The notes beneath the pieces were generated by a model. The model was not told the DNA's origin. It made no database searches and saw only the letters and a program-made list of their open reading frames with translations. DNA of 64,000 bases from G963668345 sp965226215 (GTDB lineage: Bacteria; Acidobacteriota; Terriglobia; Bryobacterales; UBA6623): contig CBDDCH010000001.1 of the NCBI GenBank assembly GCA_965226215.1, forward strand, positions 682,001 through 746,000, given 5' to 3'. The position numbers were made by a program, and so were the translations under genes. Shown piece after piece: positions 26,416 through 34,026 of the stretch (position 1 is its first letter; every line of letters starts with the position of its first letter).

Positions 26416-27600
26416 TCAGGACGTGTCAAAGTAACCTCTCTGCTCCAGCTGCCAGGCGTCGAGCCTCTCGATCACGGCCATCGGACCTCCGCAGGTCGGA
26501 CAGGTCCAGGTGTTGTCTGGAGCGCGAGACTTGCCGGCTTCCGGGGATTCAGCCGTAGTCGAAGGGTTGCTTGCCAGCAGTTGCTGACACAGCGGCAACA
26601 ACTCTCCCCGCTTGCGAGGAGCGAGGAAGCCGAAGAAGCGGATGCGAACGAAGCGGGGCGGCAGCACGTGCTGTAGGAACCGCCGCAAGAACTCTTCGGC
26701 CGTGAGCGTCATCAGCCGTTGTTTGCCGCGGCGTGCATAGTCCTTCCAGCGGAACGTTACTTTGCCGTCGGTGAAAGCGATCAGCCGGTGGTTGGAGATG
26801 GCAACGCGGTGAGTGTAACGGGCGAGGTAATGGAAAACATGCAGCGCTCCGCCGAAGGGCGGCTTGGCATAAACAAACCAGTCTTCGCGAAACAGCGAAC
26901 GCAGGAAAGAGCGGAAGGCCTTGTCTTTTGCCAAAGGTTTCAGTGCGCCGGGCAAACAAAGCTCGTTGTTGCGGTAGGCTCGCTTCAGAGCGGCGACGAA
27001 CTTGCCGCGGAAGATACGGCTGAGCACCTTCACCGGCAGAAAGAAGCGATAGCGTGGACGCACCCAGGCTTGGTGATCGGGCGAGAGTCCCCCGGCCGGA
27101 ATCACACAGTGGACGTGCGGATGGTGGAGGAGATTCTGGCCCCAGGTGTGCAGCACGCTGAGGAAGCCGATCTGGGCACCGAGGTGCTTGGGATCGGCGG
27201 CGACCTCCAAAAGGCTGTCCGCACTGGCGCGGAACAATAGCCCATAGAGGACCTTCTTGTTGTGGAAGGCCAAGCGAGCCAGTTGGTGGGGAAGCGTGAA
27301 GACCACATGCACGTAGGGCACGGCCAAGAGTTCTTGCTGGCGAGCAGCCAGCCACTTATCGCGAGCATTCGTCTGGCACTTGGGGCAATGACGGTTGCGA
27401 CAAGAGTTATAAGAGATGGCCGCGGTGTAGCCACAGCGAGTACAGCGGTCCCGGTGCCCGCCAAGCGCTGCCGTGCGACAGCGTTCGATGGCCGCGAGCA
27501 CCTTCAAGTGCAACCCGGTCAGCGACGACCGATGTTGGTCGATGAAGCTTCTACCTACCGCGCGAATGATATCGGCCACCTCAAGGGGTGGCCGCTTCAT
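26416..27600 (-). CDS. IS91-family HUH transposase
   Basis: The 394-residue protein has an N-terminal zinc-binding domain (GHRDRCTRCGYTAAISYNSC followed by RNRHCPKCQ). The rolling-circle nuclease domain follows with the HUH motif in HHPHVHCVIPAGG and the catalytic Tyr region FHYLARYTHRVAISNHRL, and a C-terminal zinc ribbon (TCPTCGGPM). This layout is that of the IS801/IS1294/Transposase_32 group. Transposition is by single-strand rolling circle. Its ATG overlaps the recombinase stop (ATGA), so the two are co-translated. Confidence 0.95.
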   Translation of the reverse strand: MKRPPLEVADIIRAVGRSFIDQHRSSLTGLHLKVLAAIERCRTAALGGHRDRCTRCGYTAAISYNSCRNRHCPKCQTNARDKWLAARQQELLAVPYVHVVFTLPHQLARLAFHNKKVLYGLLFRASADSLLEVAADPKHLGAQIGFLSVLHTWGQNLLHHPHVHCVIPAGGLSPDHQAWVRPRYRFFLPVKVLSRIFRGKFVAALKRAYRNNELCLPGALKPLAKDKAFRSFLRSLFREDWFVYAKPPFGGALHVFHYLARYTHRVAISNHRLIAFTDGKVTFRWKDYARRGKQRLMTLTAEEFLRRFLQHVLPPRFVRIRFFGFLAPRKRGELLPLCQQLLASNPSTTAESPEAGKSRAPDNTWTCPTCGGPMAVIERLDAWQLEQRGYFDTS

Positions 27601-28490
27601 TTCTTATGCAGCCTCCGTGATCGCTTCACCTGGTCCGGACTCGAAAACTCCGCCTGGTCGATCGGCGTGCCGGCCGCCTTAAGATGACGCTCGGACAAAT
27701 GCAGATAGATCGACGTTGCCTTGAGGTCGGCATGGCCGAGCAACGCTTGCAGCGTGGGCAGATCGGCGCCCTGTTCCAATAGATGGGTGGCGAAGCTGTG
27801 CCGCAGCAAATGAGGACGAACGGGTTTGTTGATGCCCGCTCGTTGCGCCGCTTCCCGGCAGGCCAGCCAGAGCACCTTGGGAGTGATCGGCTTATCGACT
27901 CGCCAGTTTTTGATCGTCCCGGGAAACAAGTACGTCTTGGGCTTCATCCAGCGCCAGTACTCGCGCAAGGTCTCCAGCAGATGCGGACTCAGTGGCACGG
28001 ACCGGTCGCGGCCGCCTTTGCCGTGGCGGATATGGACCAGCATCCGGTCGCTGTCGATGTCGTCCGCTTTGAGATGGCACAACTCCGCCCGACGCATCCC
28101 GGTCGAGTAGAGCGTCATCAACATGGCGCGATGAAACAGGTTGCTGGCTGACTCGATGAGCCTCACCGCTTCTTCTTGGGTGAGGATGATCGGCAGCTCT
28201 CGTGGCTTTTTCGGGTAAGGAAACTCCTCGACCGGATAGTTCCGCTTGAGCGTTTTGCAGAAGAAGAAGCGTAGGCCCGCCGTATGAAGACCGACGGTGC
28301 GGACACCCATCTTCCTCTCCTTCAGCAAGTACACCTGGTAGGAGCGGATCTGTTCCGGGCCCAGCTGATCCGGTGAACGCCGGAAATGTTTGGCGAAATC
28401 CTCAACCGTGCTGAGGTAGTTCTTTACGGTAGTCTGAGAGTAATTCCGACGCTGGAGTTCTTCCAGCATCGCTTTGCGTAAACGGGTCAC
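27597..28490 (-). CDS. Tyrosine recombinase associated with the IS91 transposase
   Basis: GTG 28490 with AAGGAGGT upstream opens a 297-residue XerC/D-like protein. It has a SAM-like N-terminal domain (NYSQTTVKNYLSTVEDFAKH) and a catalytic domain with Arg in YSTGMRRAELCHLK, Lys in IRHGKGGRDRSVPL, HLLRHSFATHLL (HxxR), LLGHADLKATSIYLH with the second His and the Tyr. All residues are present. Such recombinases travel with IS91-type transposases; their exact role is not settled. Its start is next to a perfect hairpin. Confidence 0.93.
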   Translation of the reverse strand: MTRLRKAMLEELQRRNYSQTTVKNYLSTVEDFAKHFRRSPDQLGPEQIRSYQVYLLKERKMGVRTVGLHTAGLRFFFCKTLKRNYPVEEFPYPKKPRELPIILTQEEAVRLIESASNLFHRAMLMTLYSTGMRRAELCHLKADDIDSDRMLVHIRHGKGGRDRSVPLSPHLLETLREYWRWMKPKTYLFPGTIKNWRVDKPITPKVLWLACREAAQRAGINKPVRPHLLRHSFATHLLEQGADLPTLQALLGHADLKATSIYLHLSERHLKAAGTPIDQAEFSSPDQVKRSRRLHKK

Positions 28491-28491
28491 A

Positions 28492-28516
28492 GGGACACCT
28501 CCTTCGTTGGTGTCCC
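28492..28516 (-). promoter_or_regulatory. Hairpin enclosing the ribosome binding site of the IS91 recombinase
   Basis: GGGACACC and GGTGTCCC form a perfect 8-bp stem around a 9-base loop. On the coding strand the Shine-Dalgarno AAGGAGGT runs from the loop into the 3' arm, two bases before the GTG start. Pairing would hide the ribosome binding site, so the hairpin may limit recombinase and transposase synthesis. It may also be part of the element terminus. Confidence 0.55.
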
Positions 28517-28604
28517 GACCTTACTCTCAACTATGCACCCCTGCTGATGGAACGCTCACGCGCAGCGTCCGTCGCGCGAGCGGCTTCGTTCTAACGGCGA
28601 AGGG

Positions 28605-28779
28605 TTGATCCAGGCGCACCGCTTTACGCCCTGCCCAGCCCACTGGCCCGCCCCGCGGCGACAGGTCTTCCCTGAGCCGAGGCGCAGGGAAGACGAAACG
28701 GCAAAATTGAAAAAAAATTAGGGCGTGGGGTCAAGCCCGGGGGGCCCAACCGCCTCCGCCTCTGTTGCGAGACAAAGAT
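28605..28779. repeat. Right block of the island repeat, second copy
   Basis: The block runs from TTGATCCAGGCGCACCGCTT to GTTGCGAGACAAAGA and is closely similar to 17217-17390. An A-rich insert (AAAATTGAAAAAAAATT) differs between copies. Confidence 0.75.
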
Positions 28780-28802
28780 GCGCCGTGCGGAGAATTCCGC
28801 CG

Positions 28803-28830
28803 ATTGTGACGTGAATTGTGACGCAACCCC
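28803..28830 (+). repeat. Putative integrase arm-type repeat, right
   Basis: Two ATTGTGACG units followed by AACCCC, the counterpart of 9201-9227. Just after it, ACCGGGGGTTACC (about 28859) and its inverse GGTAACCCCCGGT (about 28916) form a second pair of sites between the doublet and attR. Confidence 0.55.
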
Positions 28831-28955
28831 ACTCGGATCACGGGAATGCACCAGGTATCACCGGGGGTTACCCGGCGCTGCCGTTTGGGGTAAACTGTTG
28901 GTCGTGCAGTGCTTGGTAACCCCCGGTAACTGTCGGTGGCGCTTCGGCCCTACAA

Positions 28956-29009
28956 CTTACAAGCAGGAGGCCACTGGTTCGAGTCCAGTACCGCCCACCA
29001 ATGTTTTCA
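28956..29009 (+). repeat. attR: 54-bp copy of the tRNA-Val 3' end
   Basis: Identical to 9111-9164. It contains only the 3' half of the tRNA (anticodon loop to CCA) plus 9 bases, with no tRNA 5' half before it, so it marks the distal end of the island and not a second tRNA gene. Confidence 0.93.
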
Positions 29010-29342
29010 AGAGGTTACAGACACTTTCAGGACTTCCGAAAATGCCGCTGTAGACGATTTTGTAGCTGTGCAAAGCATCTCAGATCGACACGTTGGTTGG
29101 CCGGAACGCGCTGAACTTGGTCAGGCTGTGAGTGAAGCTTAAAGCGGGCCATGCAGCGAGCACGACGGGTATCTTCCAGGACGACCTTCGGGAAAATTGA
29201 AAGATTTGTAGCTGCGGTCTCTTCCGTGAGGGCCTAGGCCAGCTGAACCTGAGGCTCGTCTATGGATCATCCGCTGCTTTGAGCGTGGCGCGCAAGCTGT
29301 CGCCTTTCGCCTAAAAGATTGTGACACTGCCCCAGACGGATT
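29010..29342. other. Gene-free region right of the island
   Basis: No gene, repeat or RNA is recognisable between attR and the terminator-like hairpin at 29343. Confidence 0.4.
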
Positions 29343-29375
29343 AACGAGAGTTTTAAATAACTCGTTTATTTTGTT
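29343..29375 (+). terminator. Possible intrinsic terminator
   Basis: AACGAG and CTCGTT form a short stem around an A+T-rich loop, followed by TATTTTGTT. No obvious gene ends just upstream, so it may terminate a lost transcript. Confidence 0.35.
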
Positions 29376-29417
29376 ACGCTTACCAGTCCCTTGGGGGTCC
29401 AGCACAAAGGAGGCAGA

Positions 29418-29460
29418 ACCCACCACTCGGACCGAGGTCCGGTGGTTGGGGCCTCGGTCC
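29418..29460 (+). promoter_or_regulatory. Two mutually exclusive hairpins (attenuator-like)
   Basis: CGGACCGAGGTCCG (with outer CCAC/GTGG) forms one hairpin. GGACCGAGG with CCTCGGTCC (29429-29437 and 29452-29460) forms a second one that uses the same bases. Competing folds of this kind are typical of leader attenuators. AAAGGAGG lies just upstream. The downstream gene is a broken integrase. Confidence 0.35.
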
Positions 29461-29565
29461 TTACAGGAGAAAGGACAGGGGTCCCTCGAAGCCTAAAAAA
29501 TCTCTCATCGAACGCTTTCACGAACACATGATGAGCACCTATAGCTTGCTGATTGACTTGGCTAC

Positions 29566-30165
29566 ATGACGGCCAGCGAGCAGGAGCGGATCGAGTTCTT
29601 CGCTCCCGACTATTTGCGGGACGCCGTTGTGATTCTGGTTGAGATGGGACTCAGGCCGTACAAGGAGCTGACCCCGATACGGAAAGAGCAGGTGGACCTT
29701 GAGAACGGAATCCTCCACATCCCCGACTCGAAGACAACGAACAGTGTGGCCGACATGCCGATGACGGAGCTAGCGAAAGAGGCCTTTCGTCGACGCATGG
29801 AAGCAACCGAAGGTTCGGACTAGCTGTTCCCTACGTGGCGTACCGGGAGTTCGAAGCCCCACCTGACGACGTTCAAGAAGATCTGGACTTCGACACTCGA
29901 ACGTGCGGAGGTTCCCTACTTCTCGATCTACGAGTTGCGGCACACGTTCGCGACACGGCTGAGTGCCGGCGGTGTGGCGGATCACTTCGTGACGCAGCTG
30001 CTACGTCAGGGAGACTCGACTGTGTTCAAACGCTATAGCCAAGCGAAGCTCGGGATGATGCGGGAAGCCCTCGACCGGCTCGACCGCAGCGCCAACGAGC
30101 ACGAAATGACTTTTGGAACAGCCATGGACCGGATCATCCCCCCGAAACGGGGTAACTGTACCAAA
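29566..30165 (+). pseudogene. Remnant of a second tyrosine integrase, next to tRNA-Pro
   Basis: The catalytic domain of a phage-type integrase is readable in one frame: EMGLRPYKELTPIRKEQVDL (first Arg), ILHIPDSKTTNSVADMPMT (Lys region), then TAG at 29821-29823, then TTFKKIWTSTLERAEVPYFS, YELRHTFATRLSAGG (HxxR) and STVFKRYSQAKLGMMREALD (Tyr). The N-terminal half is missing and the TAG stands where LFPT is preceded by an aromatic residue in relatives. The frame happens to stay open into the tRNA. Its location at the 3' end of tRNA-Pro shows an older, decayed integration. Confidence 0.85.
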
Positions 30166-30232
30166 ACTGTTCCAAAAATCGGTCAGTTCGGTTGTGCGGC
30201 AACAAGGCACAGACTGAAAACAGGGAAGTTAT

Positions 30233-30309
30233 TGGTCGGGGCGCGGAGATTTGAACTCCGGACCTCCTGCTCCCGAAGCAGGCGCGCTACCAGGCTGCGC
30301 TACGCCCCG
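30233..30309 (-). tRNA. tRNA-Pro (anticodon CGG), CCA encoded
   Basis: On the reverse strand, acceptor CGGGGCG pairs with CGCCCCG, the anticodon stem CCTGC/GCAGG holds loop TTCGGGA (anticodon CGG), the T-arm reads GGAGTTCAAATCTCC, the discriminator is A and CCA is encoded. The 3' end faces the decayed integrase. Confidence 0.96.
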
Positions 30310-31038
30310 AATAGGCACGTGGAAGAGGGGGGTGAACAACCGCCTTTTCAGTGTAGGGTTGTACCGGGGGACTGTCAACGCCGGGGCGGTCTAGCTTAGA
30401 TGCTCAATCGGAGACGCCTCGCGCGGTGCATCGAGTCTTCCGCCGTCAGGTGGGAGCTGGCCTACTTTCGTGACGGGCTCAACCAAGAAACCCCGCGCAA
30501 TCGATCCTGCTGAAATCAATCTGCATCTCAAAAGCCAGCCGCGAGATGATCTCACCGACGGACCCTCGAAGTCACCGCTCGCGACTGTCTACCGAATTGG
30601 CTGTTACCGTGGTCGCTCGAGGTTACCACCTCTTTGACAAGACTTTCTGATCCTGGCGACGTGGCGCACGCTTTCAGCGTGCTGTGTCGGGCTTTCGAGC
30701 CCGATATTTCCGAATCTATAGTGAACTCGTCCCCAGGGCAGTCGACTAGAGACACGGTGTCGAGGCTATTAGCCGGATCAAGTGACACGCTGCCGATCGT
30801 CGGGGGCGTATTCCAACAGCACGCGGGCGGCACGGGAGGGGGCCCCTATTACTAAAGTTACAACCCCGCACCTTGGCTCAACCGGAACCAAACAAGCAAG
30901 CCGCTGAAAACAAAGTGGCTCTTTCCCGCGAACAGCTGTGACTCGACTCAGAGGCACATCGATGCAATCCCGATTTCCTGTTACCGGATCGCTTCCCCCC
31001 GCATCTAAATCAACAGCAGGTGGTTTTTTAGGAGGCTT
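30310..31038. other. Intergenic region before ald
   Basis: About 730 bases without a convincing gene. A 74-codon frame at 30634-30855 has no recognisable domain. CACGCTTTCAGCGTG and CGGGCTTTCGAGCCCG (about 30667-30705) are two adjacent hairpins. AGGAGG at 31030-31035 is the ribosome binding site of ald. Confidence 0.45.
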
Positions 31039-32130
31039 GTGGTGGTCATCGGAGTTCCCAAAGAAATCAAAGATCATGAAACGCGTGTTGCTCTCGCGCC
31101 CAGCGGGATCTCTTCTTTACACGAGGCCGGGCACGAAGTGTTGGTCGAGGCGGGCGCCGGCGAAGAAAGTTCCATTAGCGACCAAGAGTATCAACAGGCC
31201 GGGGCGATCGTAGTAGACGCGGCCAAAGATGTTTGGGGGCAGGCGGAACTGGTTGTCAAGGTCAAGGAACCACAACCTGCCGAGACAGTCTACTTTCGAC
31301 CCGGGCTGACGCTTTTCGCGTATCTGCATCTGGCCCCGTTGCCCGAGTTGACCGAAAGACTTCTTCGGTCCCGCGTCATCGCCGTGGCCTACGAGACGAT
31401 CCGCACCGGAAACGGTTCTCTCCCCCTGCTTGAACCCATGAGCGAAGTGGCCGGCCGACTCTCGGTCCAACTAGGCGCCCAGTACCTCGAGAGATACAAT
31501 CGCGGGCGCGGCGTGCTGCTCGGTGGAGTTCCCGGTGTCCCGCCGGCCGAAGTTGTAATCTTGGGCGGCGGCATCGTCGGTTCGAACGCCGCAAAGGTCG
31601 CTTTGGGAACGGGAGCGAAAGTCACTGTGGTTGACAAGAGTTTGCCTAGACTGCGGCAACTCGACGACATGTTTTTAGGACGATTAACAACTCTGGCATC
31701 GAATCCCACGACTGTGGCTCAAGCTGTTCAGAAGGCCGATCTCGTCATTGGGGCCGTACTCATTCCCGGCGCCTCCGCACCCAAGCTGATACAAGCTAAA
31801 ACCATACCGGGGATGAAAAAAGGAGCGGTCATTGTCGATGTCGCCATTGACCAGGGTGGATGCGCCGAGACGTCACGGCCCACCTCGCTCAGTGACCCTG
31901 TATTCGAAGTTGACGGCGTGCTGCACTACTGCGTACCCAATATCCCGGCGTTAGTCCCTCACACCTCCACCCTGGCTCTCACCAACGCAACTCTCCCCTA
32001 CCTCTACCAGCTGGCCGACCAGGGAGTCGAACGTGCATTGGCCGAGAGTACCGTGCTCCAGTCAGGCGTCAATACTTACCGCGGCGAACTGACCTGTGCC
32101 GCGGTTGCTAAATCGCAGCGGCGGCAATAG
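31039..32130 (+). CDS. ald: Alanine dehydrogenase
   Basis: The 363-residue product follows the Ald pattern from start to end: MVVIGVPKEIKDHETRVALAP, the substrate-side VKVKEPQPAE, LTLFAYLHLAP (catalytic His), and a Rossmann core VVILGGGIVGSNAAKVALGTG. GAVIVDVAIDQGGCAETSRP and the closing HYCVPNIPALVPHTSTLALT complete it. The enzyme interconverts L-alanine and pyruvate with NAD+ and ammonia. The start is GTG 31039 or GTG 31042 behind AGGAGG. An AlaC-like aminotransferase follows 96 bases downstream in the same direction, giving a pyruvate/alanine pair. Confidence 0.96.
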   Translation: MVVIGVPKEIKDHETRVALAPSGISSLHEAGHEVLVEAGAGEESSISDQEYQQAGAIVVDAAKDVWGQAELVVKVKEPQPAETVYFRPGLTLFAYLHLAPLPELTERLLRSRVIAVAYETIRTGNGSLPLLEPMSEVAGRLSVQLGAQYLERYNRGRGVLLGGVPGVPPAEVVILGGGIVGSNAAKVALGTGAKVTVVDKSLPRLRQLDDMFLGRLTTLASNPTTVAQAVQKADLVIGAVLIPGASAPKLIQAKTIPGMKKGAVIVDVAIDQGGCAETSRPTSLSDPVFEVDGVLHYCVPNIPALVPHTSTLALTNATLPYLYQLADQGVERALAESTVLQSGVNTYRGELTCAAVAKSQRRQ

Positions 32131-32226
32131 CCCCGACACCCGCCCGCTTGGCCGGGGCGCTCCGTTAGGTTTAGACTACGGTTAGCGGCAAGAAGCGCCC
32201 ACCCGCATCCCGGTTAACTCATTCTC

Positions 32227-33414
32227 ATGAGTATCTTTGACGACGAGCCGTTCTATCGCATCGGCAAACTGCCGCCCTACGTTTTTGCCGTCATCAACGA
32301 AATGAGGGCCAAGGCTCGTGCCGCTCAGCTCGACGTCATCGACTTAGGGATGGGAAACCCCGACGGCGCCACTCCTCGCGTTGTAGTCCAGAAGATGGCG
32401 GAGGCGGCTCGGCTGAAGCGCAACCACCGCTATTCGCTTTCGCGCGGCATCCCGCGGCTCCGCGAGGCAATCACCAAGCGCTACAAAGCCAACTACGACG
32501 TGGATCTCGATCCGGAGACCGAGGCGATCGTTACGATGGGCGCCAAAGACGCCCTGGCGCACCTCGCCTTTGCCGCGCTGGGACCGGGCGATCCTGTCGT
32601 CGTGCCAGACCCGTCTTACCCCATCCACCAGTGGGGTGTCGTGATGGCCGAGGGTCACAAGTGCGCCTTGCCCATGTCCACCGCCGCCGAGTTCCTCAAC
32701 CGTCTCGAGGATCTCTATCGCAAGTCAAACCGGCCGCCCAAGATGATTCTCGTGTCGTTTCCGCACAACCCGACAACAATCTGTGTCGAGCGGCCCTTCT
32801 TTGAACGGCTCATCGAATTGGCTCACCAGCACGGGACCATGATCGTCCACGATTTTGCGTACGCCGATCTTTGCTTCGACGGCTATCGCGCCCCGAGCAT
32901 TTTGCAGGTCCCCGGTGCGAAAGAAGTCGCCGTAGAAATCTTCTCGATGTCGAAAAGCTACAACATGGCCGGCTGGCGAGTTGGTTTTTGTCTCGGGAAT
33001 CCCAAGATGATTAACGCCCTGAGCCGCATCAAAAGCTACCTCGACTACGGTGTTTTTCAGCCTCTCCAGATCGCCGCTGTCATTGCCCTCAGGGAGTGCG
33101 AAGAAGAAACCAAAAAGATCCGCGACGTCTATCAGAAGCGCCGAGATGTATTGGTGGCCGGTTTGCACCGCGCCGGCTGGATGGTCGAGCCGCCAAAGGC
33201 GACTATGTTCGTATGGGGAAAGATTCCCGAGAAGTTCCAATCGGCTGGCTCACTCGAGTTTTCCAAAATAATGCTGCAAAAAGCTCTCGTAGCCGTCTCC
33301 CCCGGAGTCGGCTTTGGCCCGCAAGGCGAAGGTCACGTCCGCTTCGCCATGGTCGAAAACGAACACCGCACCCGCCAAGCGACAAGGGGAATCAAGAAAT
33401 TTCTGAACGGCTGA
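32227..33414 (+). CDS. Pyridoxal-phosphate aminotransferase, AlaC type
   Basis: The 395-residue product is a class I/II fold-type I aminotransferase. It begins FYRIGKLPPYVFAVINEMRA, then DLGMGNPDGATP, YSLSRGIPRLREAI (substrate/PLP pocket), FPHNPTT (Asn), VHDFAYADLCFDG (Asp/Tyr) and the PLP lysine in SMSKSYNMAGWRVGF. The overall pattern is closest to glutamate-pyruvate aminotransferase AlaC/YfdZ; LL-diaminopimelate aminotransferases are similar, so the substrate is not certain. ATG 32227 is used. Confidence 0.92.
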   Translation: MSIFDDEPFYRIGKLPPYVFAVINEMRAKARAAQLDVIDLGMGNPDGATPRVVVQKMAEAARLKRNHRYSLSRGIPRLREAITKRYKANYDVDLDPETEAIVTMGAKDALAHLAFAALGPGDPVVVPDPSYPIHQWGVVMAEGHKCALPMSTAAEFLNRLEDLYRKSNRPPKMILVSFPHNPTTICVERPFFERLIELAHQHGTMIVHDFAYADLCFDGYRAPSILQVPGAKEVAVEIFSMSKSYNMAGWRVGFCLGNPKMINALSRIKSYLDYGVFQPLQIAAVIALRECEEETKKIRDVYQKRRDVLVAGLHRAGWMVEPPKATMFVWGKIPEKFQSAGSLEFSKIMLQKALVAVSPGVGFGPQGEGHVRFAMVENEHRTRQATRGIKKFLNG

Positions 33415-33438
33415 CCGATTATCCGCTAGGAGCCAATT

Positions 33439-34026
33439 GTGGCCACCAAACCGGTAACACACATGGACCGTATAATCACCAAAGAGTCGGACCCCATCAC
33501 TCTCGAGATCCCCAGTTGCAACAAGGGAATCGGAGCCGTGATCGCCTCCGCCGACTCCGACCAACTAATCGCGGGAGTCCAGGTTAGACCTCATTCCGTG
33601 TGGGCGGACGATCGAGGTTACTTCCTCGAAATCCTGCGCATGGGACAAGGTTTGTCCGCTGAGTTTCCCGCCCAAACGACCCAAGTTTCCGCCGCGCTGA
33701 GCTATCCCGGAACCATCAAGGCCTTCCACTACCATCTGCACCAAACCGACCTGTGGGCGCCGGCCCACGGCATGTTCCAGGTTGCGCTCGTTGACCTCCG
33801 AACCGCTTCGAAGAGCTTCGGCCGCCGCAACACTCTCTATGTGGGGACGCTGCGTCCCTGGCAAATCTTGATCCCGCCGGGAGTGGGTCACGGCTACAAA
33901 GTAATCGGAACCCAGCCCGGAATGCTGATCTACGTCACCGACCGCTTCTACAACCCCAAAGACGAGGGTCGCATCGCCTACGACGAACCCGGCATCGCCT
34001 ACGACTGGGAGACCCAGCACAAATGA
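33439..34026 (+). CDS. dTDP-4-dehydrorhamnose 3,5-epimerase-like cupin
   Basis: GTG 33439 after TAGGAG starts a 195-residue protein. The RmlC core is visible: GVQVRPHSVWADDRGYFLEI, YPGTIKAFHYHLHQTDLW (catalytic-base His region), MFQVALVDLRTASKSFG (Asp), LLIPPGVGHGYKV in variant form (IPPGVGHGYKV) and YVTDRFYNPKDEGRIAYDEP. The N-terminal 35 residues are extra. Its stop overlaps the ATG of the 4,6-dehydratase by 4 bases, so the two work together in making a dTDP-deoxysugar, probably for surface glycans. Strict RmlC activity is not proven; 3-epimerase relatives look alike. Confidence 0.87.
   Translation: MATKPVTHMDRIITKESDPITLEIPSCNKGIGAVIASADSDQLIAGVQVRPHSVWADDRGYFLEILRMGQGLSAEFPAQTTQVSAALSYPGTIKAFHYHLHQTDLWAPAHGMFQVALVDLRTASKSFGRRNTLYVGTLRPWQILIPPGVGHGYKVIGTQPGMLIYVTDRFYNPKDEGRIAYDEPGIAYDWETQHK

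Larger units (their letters stand above)
26123..28600 (-). mobile_element. IS91-family element with recombinase
   Basis: The interval contains an HUH (Y1/Y2) transposase gene and a tyrosine recombinase gene overlapping by 4 bases, a frequent pairing in IS91-type elements. It is flanked on the left by the left block and on the right by the right block of the island repeat, so it seems to have inserted into one repeat copy. IS91 elements lack inverted repeats and target duplications, so the ends are placed only from the flanking repeat and are approximate. Confidence 0.75.

Noticed and set aside
28956..29009. A second tRNA gene at the island right end
   Set aside because: Only the 3' half is present. 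The bases before it do not form an acceptor stem or D-arm.
30634..30855. 74-codon frame before ald
   Set aside because: No conserved motif and a competing antisense frame of similar length. Treated as intergenic.
32227..33414. LL-diaminopimelate aminotransferase (dapL)
   Set aside because: Similar overall, but the N-terminal region and the adjacent ald favour an AlaC-type enzyme. The substrate is left open.
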